Shown: positions 6,124-12,486 of the stretch, one piece after another
How the letters are laid out: each line of letters begins with the position of its first letter
How positions within the stretch are numbered: the first letter of the stretch is position 1
Assembly (NCBI GenBank): GCA_035509615.1
Contig: DATJLK010000011.1
Location: 1-13,855 of the forward strand
Length of the DNA: 13,855 bases
Origin: AP-15 sp035509615
GTDB taxonomy: Bacteria > Pseudomonadota > Alphaproteobacteria > ATCC43930 > CGMCC-115725
Reading direction: 5' to 3'
Position numbers and translations under genes: made by a program
The notes under the pieces: generated by a model
Seen by the model: only the letters and a program-made list of their open reading frames with translations
The model's database searches: none
What the model was told of the DNA's origin: nothing

Positions 6124-7250
6124 TCGAGACCGCGCCGCGGCGGGCCGGCGATGGCCTCGGCCACCAGCTTCTGAAAATGGATGACAAGACGCTCGCTGTC
6201 GACGAACAGCCGGCCCCGCTCGGGCAGACCCGCCTGAAGACCACGCTGGACCGAACTGGTCAGCGCCCCATCCTCGGCGCCGACTTGGCGGTTGAATGCG
6301 ATCAGGTCCCGGGCAAACTCCGCGCTGACCCCGGGGGCAAAAAACTGCTCCGAAAAACCGCGGGTCGCATTGGACCCATCGGGGGCCCAGACATCGACCG
6401 CGAGGTTCGGAAAGCCCGGATTGACCGAGATCGTCGTGTTCGGCCACAGCAAGTAATACTGCGAGCGGGTTACCGCGCCGCGAACATCATAAAGATCGGG
6501 CCGGCTGCGGCCGGCGAGCGCGGCCGGGCGGACCTCGCCGGTTTGGCTGAAAAACCAGCCATGCGCCGCAAGGTGATAATTCGCCGGCCGCACATCGATT
6601 GCCGCGCTGAACGCGGGGTGCGCAACCGGGCAATGATAGCATTCGAGAAAATTCTCGATCATCGTCTTCCAATTGGCCGGCGAGCGCCATTCCTCGCGTT
6701 CGAAGAGTTCGAGCGCCGCCAGATCGACGCCGCTCTGGCCGAGTGCCTCGAGCAGCGGTGCAAACACGGTCTGCACCGGCGGCGCGTCGCTGTCGAGGTT
6801 GACAAATACGAATGGGCCCAGCGCTTCGACTCTGATCGGCAGGAGCGGAAAGTCCTCGCGGCGAAATCCGGTCTCGCCGGCGGAACGCGGTGCGGTCGCG
6901 AGGCAACCCGCCAGATCGTAGGTCCAGGCGTGATAGCCGCACTGCATCAATTTGGCGTTGCCGCGGCCCTTCATGACCTCATGACGCCGGTGCCGGCAGA
7001 CATTGACAAACCCGGCGAGGCCACGCGCGTTGCGGATCACGACGACCGGCACCCCACCGGCATAGCCGGAAATGTAGTCGCCGAGATGTTTGAGTTCGGC
7101 GAGCGGTCCGAGATAATTCCACGCCTTGCGGAAGATCTGGGTAATTTCTCGGTCGGTGACCGCCGGATCGGTGTACCACCACGCCGGCAACGACGCGCCG
7201 CGCTCGAGCCCAGCCAATAAGTCGTCGTGTCCGTCCGGGATCTGGGTCAT
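6075..7250 (-). CDS. Rieske non-heme iron oxygenase, alpha subunit (aromatic-ring/quaternary-amine oxygenase family)
   Basis: The 391-residue protein is the catalytic component of a two- or three-component oxygenase. The Rieske [2Fe-2S] site is complete: C85-R-H87 and C104-G-Y-H107 with 16 residues between (C-x-H-x16-C-x2-H). The mononuclear iron site follows in N-W-K-T-M-I-E-N-F-L-E-C-Y-H-C-P-V-A-H, with His206 and His211. A candidate acidic third ligand lies at E327-D328 just before V-Q-R-G-L. The residue three before His206, normally the bridging Asp of ring-hydroxylating dioxygenases, is Glu203, as known for carnitine oxygenase CntA. No ferredoxin or reductase gene is in the window. The start at 7250 has GGTGA (7255-7259) 4 nt upstream. 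The last 20 or so residues are polar and overlap the GNAT gene. Substrate cannot be assigned; choline-monooxygenase/carnitine/dimethylglycine-type enzymes and aromatic dioxygenases are all possible. Confidence 0.88.
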   Translation of the reverse strand: MTQIPDGHDDLLAGLERGASLPAWWYTDPAVTDREITQIFRKAWNYLGPLAELKHLGDYISGYAGGVPVVVIRNARGLAGFVNVCRHRRHEVMKGRGNAKLMQCGYHAWTYDLAGCLATAPRSAGETGFRREDFPLLPIRVEALGPFVFVNLDSDAPPVQTVFAPLLEALGQSGVDLAALELFEREEWRSPANWKTMIENFLECYHCPVAHPAFSAAIDVRPANYHLAAHGWFFSQTGEVRPAALAGRSRPDLYDVRGAVTRSQYYLLWPNTTISVNPGFPNLAVDVWAPDGSNATRGFSEQFFAPGVSAEFARDLIAFNRQVGAEDGALTSSVQRGLQAGLPERGRLFVDSERLVIHFQKLVAEAIAGPPRRGLDQRGSMPAAEDVRCRR

Positions 7251-7378
7251 ACGCTCACCATCGCGGGCTCGTACTCAATTGCGCCGTGTCAAAAACGTGA
7301 ACGCAGAGATCGATCGGGAACGTTTGACCGGATCGCCCCACATATAGCCTCTCAGTGAGACAACCGAGACGAGGGGGC

Positions 7379-7675
7379 ATGAGCACGGTCGAGATGAGCC
7401 TGCGATCGAGCGATTTGTCGGTAGTGATGGCCGAAATGCGCATATGGCTCGACGAGCAGCATTTCGAACCGACAGTCTTTTGGTGCCGCGAAGCAGGATC
7501 GGGGTTCGTGGTCCGCGTCGACTTCAAAGCGCTGGCGGAGGCCCAGGCCTTCGCCGACCGTTTCAGCGGCCGCATCGGCTATCCTGGTGTGGCAGAAGGC
7601 GATGGCCGCATTGACGCCTTCTCCCCGCTGGCGCCGCCGGACAGGCCTTTCCGGACCAAGCCGCTGGCGTCGTGA
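7379..7675 (+). CDS. Small conserved-looking protein of unknown function
   Basis: A 98-residue protein that I do not recognise. I chose ATG 7379 over ATG 7355 because GAGGGGG (7371-7377) sits directly upstream. The composition is balanced, with a central W-L-D-E-Q-H-F-E-P-T-V-F-W-C-R stretch and V-V-R-V-D-F-K-A-L-A-E-A-Q-A-F-A-D-R-F. This suggests a compact alpha/beta domain in which a strand is followed by an amphipathic helix. It has no signal peptide or membrane segment. The C-terminal 25 residues are Pro/Arg-rich and probably disordered. It is divergent from the Rieske gene with 128 bp between the starts. Codon use and Shine-Dalgarno support translation; function is open. Confidence 0.6.
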   Translation: MSTVEMSLRSSDLSVVMAEMRIWLDEQHFEPTVFWCREAGSGFVVRVDFKALAEAQAFADRFSGRIGYPGVAEGDGRIDAFSPLAPPDRPFRTKPLAS

Positions 7676-7818
7676 ACCAATCTCCCGCTGTTCGAAACGC
7701 TGTCACCCCGACGGCGGAGCGAGACAGTATCGGGATCGGCAGCATCGTGATCCCGGGATGCCTCCGGGGAATCCCCCGCGGGCAGCCCGCAACCGACATA
7801 TCGCATCGGCCTGAAATG

Positions 7819-7856
7819 CCGCGGGCGCCATAGTCGGGTGCCGGGCTCGCCCGCGG
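7819..7856. repeat. Inverted repeat, 9-bp arms, 20-nt loop
   Basis: CCGCGGGCG (7819-7827) and its exact complement CGCCCGCGG (7848-7856). It lies about 145 bp downstream of the small gene's stop. No T-run follows on either strand, so it is not called an intrinsic terminator. Confidence 0.55.
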
Positions 7857-7961
7857 TGCTCGCGCCCCGCCAGGACAGCCCGGTTGCCTCCGCCACACCT
7901 TCGAAGGCCCATCCGCGCCATCGATGCCACCGTCCCGCGTCCTCGGGACCGGCCAATAGCC

Positions 7962-7991
7962 GGATCCGTGCGCCCAAGGGATCACGGATCC
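7962..7991. repeat. Inverted repeat, 9-bp perfect arms, 12-nt loop
   Basis: GGATCCGTG (7962-7970) and CACGGATCC (7983-7991) are exact complements. It lies about 55 bp beyond the stop of the CoA-transferase operon on the transcribed strand. Immediately adjacent are two further perfect hairpins: CCGGC/GCCGG (7949-7963) and GTCCCG/CGGGAC (7932-7949). Together they may protect or end the operon transcript; no poly-T tract is present. Confidence 0.6.
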
Positions 7992-8004
7992 TCACATTGA
8001 AGGA

Positions 8005-8035
8005 AAGGAATTATCGGGGGAAGGAATTATCGGGG
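8005..8035. repeat. Two tandem copies of a 15-bp direct repeat
   Basis: AAGGAATTATCGGGG occurs at 8005-8019 and again, identical, at 8021-8035 (period 16). The second copy ends 10 bp beyond the stop codon of the downstream CoA-transferase gene. It is AT-richer than its surroundings. It could be a replication-slippage duplication or a paired protein-binding site. Confidence 0.75.
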
Positions 8036-8045
8036 CGGACGCAGC

Positions 8046-9245
8046 CTACACGACACCGTCGCGCTTGAGCGCGTCAATTTCGCCAGCGCTGAGCCCGAGC
8101 CACTCGCCGAGCGCTTCTTTAGTGTGCTCGCCCAACAACGGCGCCGGCTTGACCGGTGCCACCTTGCCGTCAAAGCGCACCGGCCAGGTCGTCATCGCCA
8201 TTTCATGGTCACCGTGCTGCATCTTCTGCAGGATGCCACGGCGATAAAAGGCCGGCTCGTTGACAAGGTCGTTCGAATCGAACACCGCGCCGGACGGGAC
8301 CCCGGCCCCGCTCAACTGGGCCATCGCCTCTTCCTTCGTGTGCCGCCGGGTCCAGGCAGCGATGATCTCGTCGACCTCCGCTTCGCGTTGCACGCGGGCA
8401 TCGGCGGTGTCGTATCGCTTGTCACCGAGCAGGTCTTCGCGCCCGATCAGCTTTAAGAGGCGCGGCCAGTGCTCCGGGTTGGCGCGGCTGGTCAGCAGAT
8501 AGACATAGTCGTTCGGCCCGCCGCCCTTGCACGGATAGGTCCCGGATGGCGTATTCGCCGCCGCCGGCCGCCGCGGTGCCGCCTTGCCGGTGCGCGCCTG
8601 CGACATGAACATGCCGCGGCTGTAATGCATGACCGAATCCTGCATCGCCACTTGCAGCCGGCGCCCTTTGCCCGTCGTGTTGCGCTGGTAGAGAGCGCTG
8701 ACGATGCTGAAAGCGAGCAGCATACCGGTGCCGGTATCGCCGATCGTGCAGCCCGGCTTGATCGGCCGCCCGCCCGGTTCGCCGGTAATGCTCATCGCCC
8801 CGCCAGTCGCCTGCGCCACCGGATCGAACGACAGCCCCTTTTCATAGGGCATGCCGTCGCCAAAGCCTTTGACCTGGGCATAGATGATACGCGGGTTGAG
8901 GGCACTGACGACATCGTAGCCGAGCCCGAGGCGCTCGACGGCACCCGGCGCGAAGTTCTCGGTAAAGACATCGGCCTTTTTCGCCAGTTCCTTGACCAGG
9001 GCGAGCCCGCGCTCGGTTTTGAGGTTGACCGTGACCGAGCGTTTGTTGGCGTTGTATGTCATGAAATAATACGGGTCGGAGAACCCGCGGCGGCCGGCTT
9101 CACCGCCATTGGGGGGCTCGATCTTGACGATGTCGGCGCCCATCCAGGCCAGCGCCTCGGTGCAGGTGGTGCCGGCTTCGAACTGGGTCAGATCGAGTAC
9201 CTTGACGCCGCTAAGACAATTCGGCGGGGCGATTGGCGCATCCAT
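8046..9245 (-). CDS. Class III (CaiB/BaiF family) CoA-transferase, downstream copy
   Basis: The 399-residue enzyme should move CoA from an acyl-CoA donor to a carboxylic acid in the cytoplasm. The family's N-terminal block is clear: V-K-V-L-D-L-T-Q-F-E-A-G-T-T-C-T-E-A-L-A-W-M-G-A-D-I-V-K-I-E-P-P. The expected catalytic Asp is D170 in G-D-T-G-T-G, matching Asp169 of formyl-CoA transferase. G-K-G-R-R-L-Q-V-A-M-Q-D and G-G-P-N-D-Y-V-Y further mark the family. AAGGAG (9253-9258) lies 7 nt before the ATG. It is the last gene of the operon, 46 bp after the glutathione transferase. It is clearly a paralog of the 9946-11178 gene, with long identical stretches such as A-E-V-D-E-I-I-A-A-W-T-R. Donor and acceptor cannot be named from sequence. 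Confidence 0.9.
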   Translation of the reverse strand: MDAPIAPPNCLSGVKVLDLTQFEAGTTCTEALAWMGADIVKIEPPNGGEAGRRGFSDPYYFMTYNANKRSVTVNLKTERGLALVKELAKKADVFTENFAPGAVERLGLGYDVVSALNPRIIYAQVKGFGDGMPYEKGLSFDPVAQATGGAMSITGEPGGRPIKPGCTIGDTGTGMLLAFSIVSALYQRNTTGKGRRLQVAMQDSVMHYSRGMFMSQARTGKAAPRRPAAANTPSGTYPCKGGGPNDYVYLLTSRANPEHWPRLLKLIGREDLLGDKRYDTADARVQREAEVDEIIAAWTRRHTKEEAMAQLSGAGVPSGAVFDSNDLVNEPAFYRRGILQKMQHGDHEMAMTTWPVRFDGKVAPVKPAPLLGEHTKEALGEWLGLSAGEIDALKRDGVV

Positions 9246-9291
9246 TTCTCTGCTCCTTTTAAAGATGGTCTGAACAGCACCCTGTCGGCGT

Positions 9292-9912
9292 TCAGTTGAG
9301 GCCCTCGGCCTGCAGCGCGCGCTGCACCGCCGGGCGCGCCATCATGCGCGCGAAATGCGCGGCGCAATTTTTCGGTAACGACAGACCGACCCGCTTTGCC
9401 CCCCAATACTCGACATAGAACAGCGCGGCATCGGCGATCGACATATCCTTGCCGCCGAGATAGTCCTTGCCCTCGAGCGCCTTGTCGACGACGGCGAAAC
9501 CCTTGTCGATCTGTTCGCGCCCCTGCTCCTTGACCTTTTCGTGATCGGCCGCCGACGGCGCAAACCGCTCGGTGCGGAACAGCCGGGTAAAACCCTGGCT
9601 GTGGATCGTGCCGACGACGTATTCCATGACCTCCATCGCGCGGATGTCGGTCTCCTCATCCTTGGGGATCAGACTGGCTTGCGGGTTCTTCAGCGCCAGC
9701 CAGCGGGCGATGACCGGGAACTCGGTCAGGACCGAACCGTCGTCGCGCTCCAACGTCGGCACTTTCGACTTCGCGTTGATGCCGGTAAAGGGCGGCTTGT
9801 ATTGCGCCCCCTCGCGGAAATTGACGGCCTCGGCCTGATAGGGCTTGCCGATCTCCTCGAGCAGGACATGAATGCCGATCGAACAGGCGCCCGGAGCATA
9901 ATAGAGCTTCAT
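9292..9912 (-). CDS. Glutathione S-transferase, beta-class-like
   Basis: The 206-residue protein has the two-domain GST layout: a thioredoxin-like N-terminal domain (about 1-80) and a helical C-terminal domain. It begins M-K-L-Y-Y-A-P-G-A-C-S-I, placing Cys10 where the catalytic Cys of bacterial beta-class GSTs (e.g. Proteus GST B1-1) lies. The cis-Pro motif K-V-P-T-L and the E/D-S-like T-E-F-P region for glutathione binding follow. Its length is typical. GAGGAG (9920-9925) is 7 nt upstream. It sits between two paralogous CoA-transferases with gaps of 33 and 46 bp, so it is surely cotranscribed. Placement suggests a pathway role such as glutathione-dependent isomerisation or thiol removal rather than general detoxification; this is inference. 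Confidence 0.87.
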   Translation of the reverse strand: MKLYYAPGACSIGIHVLLEEIGKPYQAEAVNFREGAQYKPPFTGINAKSKVPTLERDDGSVLTEFPVIARWLALKNPQASLIPKDEETDIRAMEVMEYVVGTIHSQGFTRLFRTERFAPSAADHEKVKEQGREQIDKGFAVVDKALEGKDYLGGKDMSIADAALFYVEYWGAKRVGLSLPKNCAAHFARMMARPAVQRALQAEGLN

Positions 9913-9945
9913 CGCAGGTCTCCTCGCATGGGTTATGACAGCCGC

Positions 9946-11178
9946 TCAGAGGATGCCCTCGGCGCGCAACGCCTCGACTTCCTTCTCGTCAACGCCGAGC
10001 CATTGGCGCAACACCTCGGCGCTGTGCTGGCCCAACAGCGGCGACGGCTTGACCTTGGCCGGCGCGCCGTCGAACCGCACCGGCCACGCCGGCATCCGGT
10101 ACTGGCCGGTGGTCGGGTGCTCGACATCCTGCATGATGCCGCGCTCGGCGAGCGAGGGATCGTTCATCAATTCGACCGTATCGAACACTGCGCCGGCCGG
10201 AACCCCGGCCTCGCCGATCAGCTTCATCGCCTCTTCCTTGGTGTGCTGGCGGGTCCAGGCGGCGATGATTTCATCGACCTCGGCGGCGCGCTGGCTGCGG
10301 GCGTCCTGGGTGTCGTAGCGCGCGTCGCCGCTCAGATCCTCGCGCCCGATCGCCTTGAGCAGGCGCTGCCAATGGTCGGCGTTGCCGCGGCTGCAGAAGA
10401 CGTAGACGTAGTCGTTGGGACCGCCGGGCTTGCACGGATAGAGCGCCGAGGGCACCAGCCCGCCGGGCTGGGACCGGTCGCTGCCGCCGCGGATCTGCGC
10501 TTTGCCGGAGAGTTGCGTGCGTGAGAACGGCACCCGCATATAGTGGATCATCGCGTCCTGCATCGCCACCTGCAGCCGCCGGCCTTTCCCGGTGCGATCG
10601 CGTTCGCGCAGTGCGGCGAGAATGCTGATCGCCATCAGCATGCCGGTGCCGGTGTCGCCAAAGGACGGGCCGGGTTTCACCGGCGGGCGATCGCCATAGC
10701 CGGTGACGCTGGTCGGGCCGCCGGCGGCTTGCGCGATCATGTCGAAAGCGAGGTTCTTTTCGTACGGGCTGCCGGCGCCAAACCCCTTGACCTGGCAATA
10801 GATGATGCCGGGGTTCAGCTGCTTGACCGCGTCATAGCCGAGGCCCAGCCGCTCGATCGTGCCGGGCGCCATGTTCTCGACCGTGATATCGGCTTTTTTC
10901 AGCAGTTCCTTGACGATTTCGAGCCCGCGCGGTGATTTGAGGTTCAATGTCAACGATTTCTTGTTGGCGTTGAACTGGTGGAAATACCACGGGTCGTCAT
11001 CGGGATGGCCGGGGCGCAGCCTGCGGCCCGGATCGCCGCGACCCGGGTTTTCGATCTTGACAACCTCGGCGCCGAGCCAGGCGAGCGCCTCGGTGCAGGA
11101 TGGTCCGGCCTCGAATTGGGTGAAGTCGACGACCCGCACCCCTTGGAGACAGTCGAGTTCCACGCCCGCTATTGCCAT
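9946..11178 (-). CDS. Class III (CaiB/BaiF family) CoA-transferase, upstream copy
   Basis: The first gene of the operon; 410 residues. It shows the same N-terminal block as its paralog (V-R-V-V-D-F-T-Q-F-E-A-G-P-S-C-T-E-A-L-A-W-L-G-A-E-V-V-K-I-E) and the catalytic Asp as D175 in G-D-T-G-T-G. The C-terminal blocks G-G-P-N-D-Y-V-Y and A-E-V-D-E-I-I-A-A-W-T-R-Q-H-T-K-E-E-A-M are shared with the paralog. It differs by an insertion near 52-64 (L-R-P-G-H-P-D-D-D-P) and near 232-242, likely in loops near the active site. The start has GGAGGAG (11188-11194) close upstream. Possible roles include a CoA-transferase for dicarboxylic, aromatic or carnitine-like acids. Both copies keep the catalytic Asp, so either could act alone or they could form a heteromer. 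Confidence 0.9.
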   Translation of the reverse strand: MAIAGVELDCLQGVRVVDFTQFEAGPSCTEALAWLGAEVVKIENPGRGDPGRRLRPGHPDDDPWYFHQFNANKKSLTLNLKSPRGLEIVKELLKKADITVENMAPGTIERLGLGYDAVKQLNPGIIYCQVKGFGAGSPYEKNLAFDMIAQAAGGPTSVTGYGDRPPVKPGPSFGDTGTGMLMAISILAALRERDRTGKGRRLQVAMQDAMIHYMRVPFSRTQLSGKAQIRGGSDRSQPGGLVPSALYPCKPGGPNDYVYVFCSRGNADHWQRLLKAIGREDLSGDARYDTQDARSQRAAEVDEIIAAWTRQHTKEEAMKLIGEAGVPAGAVFDTVELMNDPSLAERGIMQDVEHPTTGQYRMPAWPVRFDGAPAKVKPSPLLGQHSAEVLRQWLGVDEKEVEALRAEGIL

Positions 11179-11213
11179 CGTCCGTCACTCCTCCCGAGAA
11201 TGCATCAGCTGTC

Positions 11214-11219
11214 ACTATA
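11214..11219 (-). promoter_or_regulatory. Possible -10 element of the CoA-transferase/GST operon
   Basis: TATAGT on the minus strand, five of six matches to the -10 consensus, would place the transcript start near 11207, about 28 nt before the ATG. No good -35 is visible at 16-18 nt spacing, so either an activator is needed or the match is chance. Confidence 0.3.
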
Positions 11220-11301
11220 GCGTGTTCGTCGCGATGCGCGAGCCGGATTGCCAGTGGCCAGCCGGCGCGCGACAGTGGCTTGGGGTCATCCGGAGACCGG
11301 C

Positions 11302-12471
11302 ATGGAAATCATCAAGCAGATCGCGGCATTCCACAGAGATTTGACGGAATGGCGGCACGAGATCCATGCCCATCCCGAACTCGGTTTTGAGGAGCGGCGC
11401 ACCGCCGATTTTGTCGCGCAAAAGCTTGCCGAATTCGGCATCGAGGTGTTTCGCGGAGTCGGCCGGACCGGGGTCGTCGGCCGGTTGCGCGCCGGCACTT
11501 CGCCGCACTCGATCGGATTGCGCGCCGATATGGACGCCTTGCCGATCGAGGAAACCACCAATCTGCCCTATCGTTCGCAGCACCAGGGCCGCATGCATGC
11601 CTGCGGCCATGACGGGCACACGACGATGTTGCTCGGCGCCGCCCGCTATCTCGCCGAGACCCGGAATTTCGACGGTATGGTGCACCTGATCTTTCAGCCG
11701 GCCGAAGAGGGGCTGGGCGGCGGCGCGGCGATGATCGCCGACGGGCTCTTCGATCGATTTCCGTGCGAGACGATCTTTGGCATGCACAACTGGCCTGACC
11801 TCGAGGCCGGCCGGTTTCAGCTGCGCACCGGGCCGATGTGGGCCGGCGCCGCACGCTTTGACATCACCGTTACCGGTCACGGCGCGCACGCCGCGCGTCC
11901 GGAAGCGGGCATCGACCCGGTGGTGATCGCAAGCCATATCGCGATCGCACTGCAGACGATCATCTCGCGCAATCTCCAGCCGGTCGACGCTGCAGTCCTC
12001 AGCCTGACCCAGATCCACGCCGGAGAAGCTTACAATGTCATCCCCGAGCGTGCCGTGATTCGCGGCACGGCGCGTTCGTTCAGCCGCGGGACAATGACCC
12101 TGATCGAAGACAATATGCGGCGCATCGCGGCCGGGGTCGCCGCAGCGTTCGGTGCCACGGCAGAGCTCGATTTCCGTCTCGGCTACCCGCCACTGGTCAA
12201 TCATGCGCCCGAGGCCGCCTTTATTGCCGATGTCGCGGCGACACTGGTCGGCGACGAAAACGTCGACCGCAACGGCGAGCTGGCGATGGTATCGGAAGAT
12301 TTCTCGCTGATGCTCGAAAAGCGGCCCGGCGCCTACATCCAGATCGGCAATGCCGGCGCGCCGGGCGCCCGCGGTCTCCATCACCCCGGCTATGATTTCA
12401 ACGACGCGATCCTGCCGCTCGGGGCCAGCCTCTTCGCCCGCCTCGTCGAAACAAAACTCGCGCGGGCCTGA
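11302..12471 (+). CDS. M20 family amidohydrolase (hippurate hydrolase/AbgB-like)
   Basis: A 389-residue cytoplasmic metallopeptidase-family hydrolase that cleaves an amide bond, typically of N-acyl amino acids. Metal-binding motifs are complete: R-A-D-M-D-A-L-P-I (about 74-82), H-A-C-G-H-D-G-H (99-106, with Cys101 and His103), Q-P-A-E-E-G (E135/E136, catalytic base and ligand), M-H-N-W (His162) and H-H-P-G-Y-D-F-N-D (about 360-368). The Cys and spacing fit subfamily M20D. I chose ATG 11302, with GGAG (11292-11295) 6 nt upstream and a start just before the conserved W-R-H-E-I-H-A-H-P-E-L-G-F-E-E block. An upstream TTG at 11248 has no such support. It is divergent from the CoA-transferase operon and convergent with metH. 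Substrate could be a hippurate-type, p-aminobenzoyl-glutamate-type or other N-acyl compound. Confidence 0.9.
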   Translation: MEIIKQIAAFHRDLTEWRHEIHAHPELGFEERRTADFVAQKLAEFGIEVFRGVGRTGVVGRLRAGTSPHSIGLRADMDALPIEETTNLPYRSQHQGRMHACGHDGHTTMLLGAARYLAETRNFDGMVHLIFQPAEEGLGGGAAMIADGLFDRFPCETIFGMHNWPDLEAGRFQLRTGPMWAGAARFDITVTGHGAHAARPEAGIDPVVIASHIAIALQTIISRNLQPVDAAVLSLTQIHAGEAYNVIPERAVIRGTARSFSRGTMTLIEDNMRRIAAGVAAAFGATAELDFRLGYPPLVNHAPEAAFIADVAATLVGDENVDRNGELAMVSEDFSLMLEKRPGAYIQIGNAGAPGARGLHHPGYDFNDAILPLGASLFARLVETKLARA

Positions 12472-12486
12472 AGCGCAACACCCTGA

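Larger units (their letters stand above)
7676..8045. other. Gene-free, hairpin-rich intergenic region
   Basis: About 370 bases with no supported gene. Open frames on both strands are Arg/Pro-rich, lack Shine-Dalgarno sites and overlap neighbouring features. The region carries at least five perfect inverted repeats (7731-7755, 7819-7856, 7932-7949, 7949-7963, 7962-7991) and a 15-bp direct repeat (8005-8035). It lies between the 3' ends of a plus-strand gene and a minus-strand operon, so some hairpins may act in transcript ending or stability. Confidence 0.55.

Noticed and set aside
5886..7220. Plus-strand frame of 444 codons opposite the Rieske gene
   Set aside because: Antisense shadow. The Rieske protein has intact cofactor motifs, while this frame is Arg/Gly/Ala-rich without motifs.
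7563..7995. Minus-strand frames of 138-140 codons in the hairpin-rich gap, one beginning R-I-R-D-P-L-G-A-R-I-R-L
   Set aside because: The start vaguely recalls a glyoxalase-fold end, but there is no Shine-Dalgarno, the frames run into the small plus-strand gene, and the rest has no family features.
11215..12384. Minus-strand frame of 389 codons opposite the M20 amidohydrolase
   Set aside because: Antisense shadow. The amidohydrolase has all metal-binding motifs, and this frame has no family resemblance.
12472..12486. Possible terminator between the convergent amidohydrolase and metH genes
   Set aside because: Only 15 bp separate the stops, and no stem-loop with a T-run is visible.
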